The notes beneath the pieces were generated by a model that saw only the letters and a program-made list of their open reading frames with translations, made no database searches and was not told where the DNA came from. The translations under genes were made by a program, and so were the position numbers. A DNA stretch of 64,000 nucleotides, taken from Sphingopyxis sp. CCNWLW2 (lineage in GTDB: Bacteria; Pseudomonadota; Alphaproteobacteria; Sphingomonadales; Sphingomonadaceae). Each line of letters starts with the position of its first letter. Within the stretch, counting starts at the first letter, position 1. The stretch lies in the NCBI RefSeq assembly GCF_037095755.1, contig NZ_JBAWKJ010000001.1, positions 62,001 to 126,000 on the forward strand, given 5' to 3'. This document shows, one piece after another, positions 33,849 to 42,657 of this stretch.

Positions 33849-36278
33849 ATGTCGAAAGCAAAACATAGAACGGGTCATATCCTGCTCTGCAGCACCATCC
33901 TCGCGGCTGCCTGGGCTTTTCCGGCGAGCGCGATGGCGCAAGCTGCGCCCCCGGCCCCTGAAGCCCCCTCGGAAACCGAAGCCCCTGCGCCAAATGAAAT
34001 CATCGTCACGGCGCAGCGCAAGGAGGAGCGCCTCTCCCGGGTGCCGGTTTCGGTCGTCGCCTTCGATGCCGAGACGCTCCAGGACCGGGCGATCACCAGC
34101 GAACAGGATATCGGAACGCTCGTGCCCGGCCTACAGGTCAAGAACGGCCAGAATTCAAACCAGCTCAGCTTCAGCATGCGCGGTCAGTCGCTCGATCCCT
34201 TTTCGGGAACGAGCCCTGCCGTCCTGACCTACCTCAACGAAGCGCCCTATAATCCGAACAACACCTCGACCGCCTTTTTCGACCTCGGTTCGATCCAGGT
34301 GTTGAAAGGGCCGCAGGGCACCTTGTTCGGGCGCAACGCGACGGGCGGCGCCGTCCTTTATTCGACGCCGATGCCCGGCGATGAATTTACGGGTTATGTT
34401 ATCCTGCGCGGCGCCGAACGCGACTATGGCCAGATGCAGGCGGCGATCGACCTGCCGCTGATCCCCGGGAAACTCGGAGTCCGGCTGGCGGGCGATATCA
34501 CCCGCGGCGATGGCTATGTCACCAACGTGAATACCGGCAACACGCTGGGCGACAAGAACAGCCGCTCGGCCCGCGCAACGATCCTGTTCACACCCAGCGA
34601 CACGATCAAGAACTCCACGGTCGTCCAATATGACCGGGTCAAGGGAACCGAGGGCGCCGGAAACATCATCAACTATAACTCGGTACCGACGACGCCCGGC
34701 GATCCGTCGACGCAGTTCAACAGCGACGGGACAAACCATTTCTTCAACACCACGGGCGTGACGTGGGATGCGACGCTGGCGGCAATTTATGGCGGCAACG
34801 ACGGACCGGCGGGACCGGGCTTTTTTCCGGGCGGAGTCGAGGGTTTTACGAAATTCTCGCACGACAATCCGTACAAGACGTTTCTGCAGTTCGACCTACC
34901 GCACAGCGCTGAAAATTTCTTCGTCTCGAACACGACCGAAGTCGATCTCAGCGACACCGTGAAGGTCAAGAACATCTTTTCCTATATGCAGGGCAAAGCC
35001 AATACGCCGGGCAATCTGGGTGGCGGCCCGTTCGGCAGTCTCTGGCTGTTCAAACTCAGCGGGATCAACGCGACCGGCACGCCGGGCGGTCAGACCTTCC
35101 GTTCGAAGACCTACACCAATGAGTTGCAAATCCAGGGAACGGCCTTCGACGATCGCCTCGATTACACCGCCGGCGTCTTCTATTCGCGCCAGCGGCGCTT
35201 CGAGATCATTCCGATCAACATCGGTGCCGATGTCGTTCCGGGAGGGATCGCCGATATCTCCTATGCCTACCGAAACAGGGAATCGTCGAAGGCCGTATTT
35301 GCCCAGCTCAGCTACAAGGTTACCGACCAGCTGACCGCCACCCTCGGAGGTCGCTACACCTGGGTGAATGTCGGGATCACGCAAGCGCCCGGCAACGTCT
35401 TCGGCGTCGATCCGGATTCACCGGCCGCGAGGCAGAGCAAAAAGCTCTCGGCGCCCGCCTGGACCGCGAGTCTGCAATATCAGATCGACTCCAACAACAT
35501 GGTCTATTTCAATCAGCGCGGCAGCTTCCGGTCGGGCAACCTCAACGGCACGGTCGCCCCGTTCATCGACCCGCTGACGGGTGGACCTGCCAACCTTTTC
35601 AAGAACGAGAAGGTCCACGACTTCGAGCTGGGCTACAAGTTCAATGGGCGGATCGGCGAAGCGCCGGCGCAGTTCAACATCGCCGCCTACAAGGTCATCG
35701 TGAAGGATGCTCAGCGTGCGCTCTACGCGGTCGTTGGCGGCGCCCCCGCCGGATTCACGGTCAATGTGCCGGAGGCCGTAACAAAAGGCATCGAACTCGA
35801 CGCGAACATCGGCCTGACCGACTGGCTCGATGTCGGTTTCAACCTCGCTTTCACCGATGCCGAATATACGAAGAACACGGTCCCCATCCCGTTCGTCGGA
35901 AGCCTCGAGGTGGATTCCTATCCCGACAGCCCGAAATGGTCGGGCTCGGCCAACGTCGTAGTGAAGCTCCCGGTCCCCGCCAATTTGGGCACAATGGATT
36001 TGCGCGCGGATTTCTACGGCCAGACGCACACCTTCTTCTCCAGCACGAACGGCACGTCCACGCCGGGTACCCGCCTCGACGGATATTCGACCATCGCCCT
36101 GCGCTACAGCTGGAAGGACATCATGGAGAGCAGGGTTTCCGCGGCGGTATTCGTCCGGAACCTTACCGACAAGGTCTATCACATCTCAGGATATGCGCTC
36201 GGTGCCTCGAACGGGGTGAACACCTGGTATCCTGGCGAACCCCGCACGATCGGCGCGGAGCTTTCGGTCAAGTTCTGA
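33849..36278 (+). CDS. TonB-dependent receptor of the catabolic operon
   Basis: 809 residues. Signal peptide AAAWAFPASAMA|Q, TonB box NEIIVTAQRKEE near residue 52, complete plug with IQVLKGPQGTLFGRNATGGAV near residue 150, and a 22-strand barrel ending GAELSVKF. This is the sphingomonad type abundant in loci for hydrophobic or aromatic compounds. Placement between SnoaL-like genes and CoA-pathway genes suggests it imports the growth substrate through the outer membrane. GAGGGAGAGAG upstream of the ATG; an earlier in-frame ATG gives an odd N-terminus. Confidence 0.93.
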   Translation: MSKAKHRTGHILLCSTILAAAWAFPASAMAQAAPPAPEAPSETEAPAPNEIIVTAQRKEERLSRVPVSVVAFDAETLQDRAITSEQDIGTLVPGLQVKNGQNSNQLSFSMRGQSLDPFSGTSPAVLTYLNEAPYNPNNTSTAFFDLGSIQVLKGPQGTLFGRNATGGAVLYSTPMPGDEFTGYVILRGAERDYGQMQAAIDLPLIPGKLGVRLAGDITRGDGYVTNVNTGNTLGDKNSRSARATILFTPSDTIKNSTVVQYDRVKGTEGAGNIINYNSVPTTPGDPSTQFNSDGTNHFFNTTGVTWDATLAAIYGGNDGPAGPGFFPGGVEGFTKFSHDNPYKTFLQFDLPHSAENFFVSNTTEVDLSDTVKVKNIFSYMQGKANTPGNLGGGPFGSLWLFKLSGINATGTPGGQTFRSKTYTNELQIQGTAFDDRLDYTAGVFYSRQRRFEIIPINIGADVVPGGIADISYAYRNRESSKAVFAQLSYKVTDQLTATLGGRYTWVNVGITQAPGNVFGVDPDSPAARQSKKLSAPAWTASLQYQIDSNNMVYFNQRGSFRSGNLNGTVAPFIDPLTGGPANLFKNEKVHDFELGYKFNGRIGEAPAQFNIAAYKVIVKDAQRALYAVVGGAPAGFTVNVPEAVTKGIELDANIGLTDWLDVGFNLAFTDAEYTKNTVPIPFVGSLEVDSYPDSPKWSGSANVVVKLPVPANLGTMDLRADFYGQTHTFFSSTNGTSTPGTRLDGYSTIALRYSWKDIMESRVSAAVFVRNLTDKVYHISGYALGASNGVNTWYPGEPRTIGAELSVKF

Positions 36279-36386
36279 TGCCACTCCGGGGGGAGATCTT
36301 CCAGCCTTTGGTTGGGAGTCTTCCCGCCGGTCGAGCCACCATGCCGAGCGGCCCGCCGCCGGCCCACAACGAAAAGGATATGATGA

Positions 36387-36848
36387 GTGACCCAAGATCA
36401 GGCGCTGGCCCGGTTACTGGACGAACGCGCAATCGAGCGGATCATCCACGACTATGCCTTTTTTCTCGACATGAACCAGCCCGAGAAGATGGCGGAGCTT
36501 TTCGTCGAAGATTGCGAAGTCAGCTACGCCCCCAATTTCGGTGCGAAGGGGATCGAGGCCTATAAGCAGACGCTCGATGGCATCGGCACCTTCTTCACGG
36601 CGACATCGCACCATGTGTCCGGCGTCACCTTCGATTGGGTGAGCGACGCCGAGGTCCAGGTACGCGCGATCGTTCTGGCCATCCACCGCTACACGAAGGA
36701 GCGCCCCGACGGCGTCCTCTATGGCCAATATCATGATGTGGTCGTCAAGCAGGACGGCGGGTGGAAATTCAAGACCCGCATCCTCAAAACGACGATGACG
36801 ACCGACTATCATGTCCGGGCCTTCAACCCCGTCGGACGCGGCGATTGA
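36387..36848 (+). CDS. SnoaL-like (NTF2-fold) protein II
   Basis: 153 residues from a GTG. Helix IERIIHDYAFFLDMNQPEKMAELFVEDCEVSY is the classic SnoaL_4/scytalone-dehydratase start; the strands HHVSGVTFDWVSD and YHDVVVKQDGGWKFKTRILK complete the cone. A cluster of His (HH near residue 73, H119, H147) could line a pocket. The gene stops one base before the next gene starts. Its role would be dehydration, isomerisation or hydrolysis in the pathway; which one is not visible. Confidence 0.85.
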   Translation: MTQDQALARLLDERAIERIIHDYAFFLDMNQPEKMAELFVEDCEVSYAPNFGAKGIEAYKQTLDGIGTFFTATSHHVSGVTFDWVSDAEVQVRAIVLAIHRYTKERPDGVLYGQYHDVVVKQDGGWKFKTRILKTTMTTDYHVRAFNPVGRGD

Positions 36849-36849
36849 A

Positions 36850-37689
36850 ATGACCGATAGCCCGCCGCTGCGCATCGAGTCCGGACCGGACATCGACTGG
36901 ATTATCCTCGATCGGCCCGATGCGTCGAACGCCTTTTCCGCAGCGCTGCTCGATGCCTTCTCGGTCGCGCTTGATCGGCTGACGGGCGAAGGCGCGCCCG
37001 TGATCGGCATCCGGGGCGAAGGCAAGGGCTTCAGCGCTGGTGTGGACCTTGGCGAATATGGCGGCGCCGCCACGCCCTCCGAAGATGTCGCGCGGCTGCG
37101 CCGCAATCTCGAGCGCTGGCAGGCGATGTGGCGGCACCCGAAACCGGTCATCGTCGCCATTCACGGCTTCTGCCTCGGCATCGCGGCGCAATTGCCCTGC
37201 TTTGCCGATCTCACGATCGTCGCTGACGACGCGCGGATCGGCGAGCCGGGTCTGCCGATCGGCGGGGGCTATATCGCGCCCGCCTGGGTGTCGCAGGTCG
37301 GGGCGAAGCGCGCCAAGGAGCTGGCGTTCCTGCCCGGCAATCATGTGGACGGGCGGACCGCCGAAGCCTGGGGCTGGGCCAATGCTGCGGTACCTGCCGA
37401 TCAATTGATCGCGTGCGTCGAGGCGCTGGCGGCGCGGATCGCGAAAATCCCGGCGCCGGTGCTTGCGATGAAGAAAATGTCGATCAACCGCGCGATGGAA
37501 GCCGGCGGTTTTATCACCGCGGTCAATGCCGTCGCCGAAAGCGACGCCATCCTACATTTCGAGCCCGCGGTCCTCGAACTGCGCGAAACGCTCGCCAGGG
37601 ATGGCTTGCGCGACACCTTGGCGCGTTTCCGCGGCGAAAGCTCAACCGAAATATTCCGACGTTTTAAAGGGGAAGCAGCCAATGGCTGA
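36850..37689 (+). CDS. Enoyl-CoA hydratase/isomerase family protein I
   Basis: 279 residues, crotonase fold. Oxyanion-hole regions IRGEGKGFSAGVDLGEYG near residue 57 and KPVIVAIHGFCLGIAAQLPC near 97; the acidic positions of typical hydratases are changed (GEPGLPIGGGYIAP near 135), so it may be an isomerase, hydrolase or ring-cleaving member of the family. C-terminal EIFRRFKGE. It ends eight bases inside the next gene, so the two are coupled. In camphor-type pathways two or more such enzymes handle the CoA thioester. Confidence 0.88.
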   Translation: MTDSPPLRIESGPDIDWIILDRPDASNAFSAALLDAFSVALDRLTGEGAPVIGIRGEGKGFSAGVDLGEYGGAATPSEDVARLRRNLERWQAMWRHPKPVIVAIHGFCLGIAAQLPCFADLTIVADDARIGEPGLPIGGGYIAPAWVSQVGAKRAKELAFLPGNHVDGRTAEAWGWANAAVPADQLIACVEALAARIAKIPAPVLAMKKMSINRAMEAGGFITAVNAVAESDAILHFEPAVLELRETLARDGLRDTLARFRGESSTEIFRRFKGEAANG

Positions 37690-38452
37690 TATCGAATTTT
37701 CCGTTTCCGGTCACACTGCACATGTCCGCCTCAACCGGCCTGATGGTCTCAACGCCATTACGCCCGCGATGGACGATCTGCTGTTCGATGCGTGGCAGAC
37801 GATCAACGACGATCCCGAAATCTGGTGCGCGATCCTTTCTGCCGAAGGCGAGAAGGGCTTTTGTATTGGCGGCGATGTGTCCGATGGAGCAGAACGCAAA
37901 TCGCGCATGGCGCTGGCTGGAGGGCTCACCGGTATCGGTGGACCCCTGGTGACGCTGACGAAACCGCTGATCGCTGCTGTCCAGGGTTTCTGCGTCGGCG
38001 GCGGGTTCGAACTGGCGATGTGCGCCGATATCATCGTCGCCGCCGACACGGCCCAGTTCGGCCTCCCGGAAACCAAGGTCGGAATCATCGGCGAGTGCGG
38101 CGTGGTCCATCGCGCGGTGCGCCAACTGCCGTACCATATCGCCATGGCGATGATCCTCACGGGCGAGCGTATCGACAGCGCAACCGCCGAGCGCTTCGGC
38201 CTCGTCAATCAGGTCGTGCCCTATGCGGACCTTGCGGCGAGCGCGCAGGCATGGGCCGACAAGATCAACAAGGCAGCGCCGCTCGCCAATCAGGCAGCGA
38301 AAGCATCGGCGAACGGTCGGCTGGGATATCCGCTCAACGTCGCGTTGATGACCAAGTTCGAAGAGATCGAGCAATATGCGGGCAGTGCCGACCAGCGCGA
38401 GGGCGATGCCGCGCGCGCCGAGGGACGTAAACCCGTGTGGACAGGACGCTGA
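37682..38452 (+). CDS. Enoyl-CoA hydratase/isomerase family protein II
   Basis: 256 residues, crotonase fold. AEGEKGFCIGGDVSDG near residue 55 and KPLIAAVQGFCVGGGFELAMCADIIVAA near 96 form the CoA site; GLPETKVGIIGECGVVHR near 128 carries a Glu at the usual catalytic loop, so hydration of an enoyl-CoA is more likely here than for its neighbour. AGG of the upstream frame (AAAGGGGAAG) serves as ribosome site. Overlaps the previous gene by eight bases. Confidence 0.88.
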   Translation: MADIEFSVSGHTAHVRLNRPDGLNAITPAMDDLLFDAWQTINDDPEIWCAILSAEGEKGFCIGGDVSDGAERKSRMALAGGLTGIGGPLVTLTKPLIAAVQGFCVGGGFELAMCADIIVAADTAQFGLPETKVGIIGECGVVHRAVRQLPYHIAMAMILTGERIDSATAERFGLVNQVVPYADLAASAQAWADKINKAAPLANQAAKASANGRLGYPLNVALMTKFEEIEQYAGSADQREGDAARAEGRKPVWTGR

Positions 38453-38461
38453 GGCCAAACC

Positions 38462-38959
38462 ATGAGCACGATCGATCCGCGTCACTTCCGCAACGTCCTC
38501 GGTTGCTATCCCACGGGCGTCTGCGTCGTCACCGCCTCGCACGACGGTGCGCGTCACGCCATGGTCGTGGGAAGCTTCACCTCGATTTCGCTCGATCCCC
38601 CGCTGGTCGGCTTCTTCCCCGACAAGAAGTCGTCGAGCTGGCCGCAGATTGCGGCGACCGGGCGGTTCTGCGCGAACATTCTGACCGCCGACCAGAAGCA
38701 TCATTCGAGTCGTTTTGCTGCCAAGGCAGCCGACAAGTTCGAGGGGCTCGAATATGCAACGAGTCCCGCCGGGCTGCCGCTCCTGCACGATGTTCTCGCG
38801 TGGATCGAATGCTCGATTGCGTCGGTGACCGAGATCGGTGACCATCTGCTTGTCGTGGGGAGCGTACAGGCGCTCGAAATGCGCGACAGCGGCACCCCCT
38901 TGCTCTTTTTTCGCGGAGGCTATCATGACCTTGCCGACTGTATCGAAACCCAGGCATGA
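38462..38959 (+). CDS. Flavin reductase (HpaC/Fre-like, FMN-binding)
   Basis: 165 residues of the flavin-reductase-like split-barrel family. FRNVLGCYPTGVCVVTA opens it, SFTSISLDPPLVGFF near residue 40 contacts the flavin, and the end [10 protein letters not shown] is the family's C-terminal strand. It reduces FMN with NAD(P)H and releases FMNH2, which the three luciferase-like monooxygenases of the cluster need; Fred plays this part for diketocamphane monooxygenases. The next gene starts 35 bases before this one stops. Confidence 0.92.
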   Translation: MSTIDPRHFRNVLGCYPTGVCVVTASHDGARHAMVVGSFTSISLDPPLVGFFPDKKSSSWPQIAATGRFCANILTADQKHHSSRFAAKAADKFEGLEYATSPAGLPLLHDVLAWIECSIASVTEIGDHLLVVGSVQALEMRDSGTPLLFFRGGYHDLADCIETQA

Positions 38960-40061
38960 CCCGGTGACCACAATCTCGCCCATCGCAGAGATTATCGCCG
39001 AAGCGCGTAACGGCAAGCCGTTCATCCTCGTCGATGCCGACGACCGCGAGAATGAGGGCGACATCATCATTCCCGCGCAGTTCGCAACGCCCGACCGTAT
39101 CAACCAGATGGCGACCCACGCTCGCGGTCTGATCTGCCTTACCATAACCGCCGAACGCGCAAGGTTTCTTGAGCTTGAGCAGATGTCGCAGAACAACCGC
39201 TCGGGTCATGGCACAGCCTTCACCGTGTCGATAGAGGCGCGCGAAGGGGTGACGACGGGCATATCGGCCTTTGACCGCGCGCATACCATTTCGGTCGCAA
39301 TCAACTCGCGCGACCCGAAGAGCGATCTCGTCACACCGGGCCATGTCTTCCCGCTTGTCGCGCGCGCCGGCGGCGTCCTCGTCCGCGCTGGACACACAGA
39401 GGCGGCGGTGGATATCTCCAAACTCGCGGGGCTGATCCCGGCGGCGGTCATCTGCGAGGTGATGAACGACGACGGGTCGATGGCGCGGCTAGAGGACCTT
39501 ATCCCGTTCGCTGCCAAACATGACATGAAGATCGGCACGATCGCCGACCTGATCGCCTTTCGGCGCAAATCCGAAATGCTGGTCGAACGCGTGGCATCGG
39601 GTCCGTTCGTCAGCCATTATGGCGATGATTTCACCATCCACGTCTATCGCGACACGATCGAAGGCGGAGAACATGTGGCGCTGACGCGCGGCACGATCGG
39701 GCCCGACTCCAACACCTTGGTCCGTGTCCACCAGTTTGACCTGACCGCCGACCTTTTGGGATACCGCAACGCGCATCCTGATTATGTACCGGCCGCCCTC
39801 AAGCAACTCGCAGCCCATGAAGGTCCCGCAGTCGCGGTGTTCATTCAGGATGCCGATCCGCGGTCGATCTCGCGCCGGGTCGGCGGCGGGCGCCGTGAAT
39901 ATGCCGAGCGCGCGAGCGATCGCGACTATGGTTTCGGGGCGCAGATATTACGCGACGTCGGCGTCCGCCGCATGACATTGCTCACCTCGAGCAACCGCAA
40001 GATGGCGGCGCTCGAAGGCTTCGGCCTCGAGATCGTCGATCGCCAGCCGATTGAAACATGA
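38925..40061 (+). CDS. ribB: RibB-type 3,4-dihydroxy-2-butanone-4-phosphate synthase with degenerate RibA domain
   Basis: 378 residues. The N-terminal domain is complete: [16 protein letters not shown] near residue 38, [30 protein letters not shown] and [11 protein letters not shown], the DHBP synthase signatures that make the four-carbon unit of riboflavin from ribulose 5-phosphate. The C-terminal half aligns with GTP cyclohydrolase II, but the zinc motif with three Cys is missing ([15 protein letters not shown]), so that activity should be lost. A ribB inside a catabolic operon next to a flavin reductase suggests local boosting of FMN supply. Start with GGAGG upstream, overlapping the reductase gene. 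Confidence 0.92.
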   Translation: MTLPTVSKPRHDPVTTISPIAEIIAEARNGKPFILVDADDRENEGDIIIPAQFATPDRINQMATHARGLICLTITAERARFLELEQMSQNNRSGHGTAFTVSIEAREGVTTGISAFDRAHTISVAINSRDPKSDLVTPGHVFPLVARAGGVLVRAGHTEAAVDISKLAGLIPAAVICEVMNDDGSMARLEDLIPFAAKHDMKIGTIADLIAFRRKSEMLVERVASGPFVSHYGDDFTIHVYRDTIEGGEHVALTRGTIGPDSNTLVRVHQFDLTADLLGYRNAHPDYVPAALKQLAAHEGPAVAVFIQDADPRSISRRVGGGRREYAERASDRDYGFGAQILRDVGVRRMTLLTSSNRKMAALEGFGLEIVDRQPIET

Positions 40062-40077
40062 AGCCGGAGCGAAGGCG

Positions 40078-40482
40078 ATGACATCCACTGCGGGCAACAA
40101 GGCGATCGTCGCGGACTTTTTCGAGACTTTCTCAAAGGGCGACGTGCCCGGCGTAATCGATCGTATGCATGACGAAGGCAGCTGGTGGGTGTCTGGCGCG
40201 ATCGAGGGCATGTCGGGCACCTATCCCAAGGCGACGCTCGCCGGCCTGCTCGACGGCGCGCGGGCGCTCTATCGCGAAGGGGCGCTGCGCATCACGCCGA
40301 CGGTGATGACCGCCGAGGACGACCGGGTCGCGGTCGAAGCCACATCCTTTGCGACGATGGAAGACGGCCGCGTCTATGCAAACAGCTATCATTTCCTGGT
40401 GACGCTGCGCGATGGCAAGGTCGCGACGGTGCGCGAGTATATGGACACGATTCACGCCCGCGAGACGTTTTTCGGCTCCTGA
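40078..40482 (+). CDS. SnoaL-like (NTF2-fold) protein III, limonene-epoxide-hydrolase type
   Basis: 134 residues. NKAIVADFFETFSKGDVPGVIDRMHDEGSWWVSGA opens the fold, followed by VMTAEDDRVAVEATSFATM and the closing LRDGKVATVREYMDTIHARETFF. Proteins of this shape include the SnoaL and limonene-1,2-epoxide hydrolase groups. Start at 40078 is chosen for GGAG eight bases upstream; a TTG at 40051 is less likely. Last gene of the operon; its 3' end overlaps the convergent TetR gene by 31 bases. Confidence 0.83.
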   Translation: MTSTAGNKAIVADFFETFSKGDVPGVIDRMHDEGSWWVSGAIEGMSGTYPKATLAGLLDGARALYREGALRITPTVMTAEDDRVAVEATSFATMEDGRVYANSYHFLVTLRDGKVATVREYMDTIHARETFFGS

Positions 40483-41141
40483 GCGATATGCGAAGCGGCC
40501 AGCGGCATGCACGTCGCGGCGACGATCTGGTTCAGCGTATCGTCGAGCGCCGCCGAAAATTCCCGGTCGATCCGCTGGCCCTCGGCATCGCGGGTATGCG
40601 CCGCCAAGATATTCAGGAACATGAAACAGGCCGTGATCAGCCGCCGCTGGGCGACGTCGTCGGAGAGGAAATCAAGTCGCGCGCGCAGGAGCGCCAAGGC
40701 TTCGCCAATGTGCGGGGGCAAGTGTCCCCCGAAGCGGCCGAACTCCGTATCGCTGTTGCGCAGCAGATATTGGCAGAGAAAATTGGCGTAGCTGTGGTCG
40801 CCATGCGCATCGATCAGTTCGAGCTGCGGCAAGAAAATGATGTCCATAATCGTGCGCGCATCGTCCAGCCGGCCGGCATCGCGCGCCGCCCGCAACATCT
40901 CGCCGCGCTTGGCTTCCATCTGGTCCATTCGATAGTCGAAGACCGCCTGGACCAGCGTGTCGCGAATCCCGAAATGATATTGCACCGCATGATGGTTGCG
41001 CTGCCCAGCCGCGGCCGCGATCTCGCGCAGAGACACGCCTTCGATCCCGCCCTTCGCGAACAAGATCTCGGCCGCGAGAATCAGCCGCGTCTTGGCGTCG
41101 TCACTGCGCACCGCGCGCTTGCTGATGGGCATCGATGTCAC
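40452..41141 (-). CDS. TetR-family regulator II
   Basis: 229 residues from a GTG at 41141 with GGGAGA upstream; longer frames reach 41264 without a ribosome site. HTH: TRLILAAEILFAKGGIEGVSLREIAAAAGQRNHHAVQYHFG at residues about 16-56, a normal TetR helix set. The large C-terminal domain should bind a ligand. Divergent from the monooxygenase at 41319, with a perfect 20-bp palindrome between, so it probably controls itself and that gene in response to a pathway intermediate. Confidence 0.85.
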   Translation of the reverse strand: MTSMPISKRAVRSDDAKTRLILAAEILFAKGGIEGVSLREIAAAAGQRNHHAVQYHFGIRDTLVQAVFDYRMDQMEAKRGEMLRAARDAGRLDDARTIMDIIFLPQLELIDAHGDHSYANFLCQYLLRNSDTEFGRFGGHLPPHIGEALALLRARLDFLSDDVAQRRLITACFMFLNILAAHTRDAEGQRIDREFSAALDDTLNQIVAATCMPLAASHIAQEPKNVSRA

Positions 41142-41278
41142 GGCGTCTCCCTTGGAATCTCGCTCGCTAAAGACTTTGCCGCAGCCGGCCCGCGCGATCA
41201 ACAATGCTGCGCCGCTTTCCTGCAGCATAAACGAAGATGACCCTACGGAATTCGCTTGACCCAAACCCCGATATAATA

Positions 41279-41298
41279 TTTAAGCCACGTGGCTTAAA
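41279..41298. promoter_or_regulatory. Perfect 20-bp palindrome, operator of TetR II
   Basis: TTTAAGCCACGTGGCTTAAA is symmetric over all 20 bases. It lies between the two divergent starts and 20 bp before the monooxygenase ATG. The half-site differs from the GTCAAC boxes, so a second regulator is implied. Confidence 0.75.
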
Positions 41299-41318
41299 AT
41301 AACAATGGGAGATATGTC

Positions 41319-42443
41319 ATGGCGATGGACACGGGTCTAATTTTTCACCCCTATATGCGGCCGGAGCGCACCGCGCGGCAGACGTTCGAATGGGGGGTGC
41401 AGAGCTCCATCGCCGCCGACAAGGCCGGCTTTTCGACGATGATGATTTCCGAGCATGCCTCGCAGGTCTGGGAGAATATTCCCAATCCCGAACTGATCAT
41501 CGCAGCCGCCGCGCTACAGACCAAGAATATCGCCTTCGCGCCGATGGCGCATATCCTGCCGCACCATAATCCGACCAAATTGGCGATGACCGTCGGCTGG
41601 CTTTCGCAGATTCTCGAAGGCCGCTATTTCATGGGGATCGGCGCAGGCGCCTATCCGCTCGCTTCCTATATGCACGGTATCAAGGAAGAGGATCAGAACA
41701 CCGAGCATCTCAACGACATGGTGCGCGAATCCTTGTTCATCATGGAGAAGATTTGGGCGCGCGAACCCTTTTTCTACGAGGGCAAATATTGGGACGCGGG
41801 CTTCCCCGAGGAAGAGCCGGCGGTCACCGAGGAGGATGAGCAGCACAAACTCGCCAACTACTCGCCTTACGGCGGCGGCTTCCCCGAATTCGCGGTCACC
41901 GGCTTCAGCGCTAACTCGCCTTCGATGCGGCTCGCCGGCGAGCGCAACTTCAAGCCGGTCTCGATCTTCTCGGGTATCGACGCGCTGAAGCGCCATTGGG
42001 AAATCTACTCGGAGGCCAATATCAAGGCCGGTTTCACTCCGCATCGCCAGCGCCACGCCGTGTCGCAAACTGTATTCGTCGCCGACACCGATGCCGAGGC
42101 AAAGCGCCTCGTGATGGAAGGCCCGATCGGCTACTGCTTCAACCGCTATCTCATCCCGATCTGGCGCCGCTTCGGCATGATGGACGGCTTTGCCAAGGAT
42201 GCGGGCATCGATCCGCTCAAGGCCGATCTCGAATTCCTCGTCGATCATGTCTTCGTCGTGGGATCACCCGACACGGTGGTCGAAAAAATCAGCACCTTGT
42301 TTGACGCATGCGGCGGGTGGGGCACGCTCCAGGTCGAATCCCACGATTATTACGACGACCCGTCTCCCTGGTTCCACTCGCTGGAATTGATCGCTAAAGA
42401 AGTGGCACCGCGGATCAAGCTGCCCGAACCTGCAACTGTTTAA
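41319..42443 (+). CDS. Luciferase-like monooxygenase, diketocamphane monooxygenase-like II
   Basis: 374 residues, clear paralogue of the gene at 28961: YMRPERTARQTFEWGV, MISEHASQVWENIP, NIAFAPMAHILPHHNP, RYFMGIGAGAYPLASYMHG and FVVGSPDTVVEKI are its matching landmarks. The active-site GGHH of the other copy is GAYP here, and the middle contains an extra acidic stretch (EEEPAVTEEDEQ), so it probably acts on a different ketone. FMNH2 would come from the shared reductase. GGGAGAT precedes the ATG. Single gene under the palindrome, closed by the hairpin at 42457. Confidence 0.92.
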   Translation: MAMDTGLIFHPYMRPERTARQTFEWGVQSSIAADKAGFSTMMISEHASQVWENIPNPELIIAAAALQTKNIAFAPMAHILPHHNPTKLAMTVGWLSQILEGRYFMGIGAGAYPLASYMHGIKEEDQNTEHLNDMVRESLFIMEKIWAREPFFYEGKYWDAGFPEEEPAVTEEDEQHKLANYSPYGGGFPEFAVTGFSANSPSMRLAGERNFKPVSIFSGIDALKRHWEIYSEANIKAGFTPHRQRHAVSQTVFVADTDAEAKRLVMEGPIGYCFNRYLIPIWRRFGMMDGFAKDAGIDPLKADLEFLVDHVFVVGSPDTVVEKISTLFDACGGWGTLQVESHDYYDDPSPWFHSLELIAKEVAPRIKLPEPATV

Positions 42444-42456
42444 CGTCCTCCGTCCG

Positions 42457-42486
42457 GTTGGCTGAGGGCGAACACTCTCAGCCAAC
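42457..42486 (+). terminator. Hairpin after the last monooxygenase
   Basis: Perfect 10-bp stem GTTGGCTGAG / CTCAGCCAAC with a 10-nt loop, 13 bases after the stop. T-run weak (TTCGGTT). Confidence 0.6.
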
Positions 42487-42498
42487 TTCGGTTCGTAT

Positions 42499-42554
42499 TG
42501 GCCGAAAGCGGTCGGGCCGGTTGCGGCGCAAAAATGTGCGAAAGCGGACACTCG
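42499..42554 (+). repeat. Dispersed bipartite repeat, copy 5
   Basis: Left block TGGCCGAAAGCGGTCGGGCC plus GGTTGC, 18-nt spacer, right block AGCGGACACTC. Located between the end of the catabolic cluster and a membrane protein gene. Confidence 0.65.
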
Positions 42555-42603
42555 TCTTGGAGCACCGCGGGCGCGGCCGTGCTGTCTACTACTGGCCAGG
42601 ACC

Positions 42604-42628
42604 GGAACCTTCGTCCGAAGGAAGCGTC
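42604..42628 (+). promoter_or_regulatory. EcfG-type general stress promoter candidate
   Basis: GGAAC at 42604-42608, 16-bp spacer, CGTC at 42625-42628, close to the GGAAC-N16/17-CGTT pattern of the alphaproteobacterial sigma factor EcfG. One mismatch in the -10. Confidence 0.42.
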
Positions 42629-42657
42629 CTAAGCGATATCCTTCAGAGGAGGTTCCC

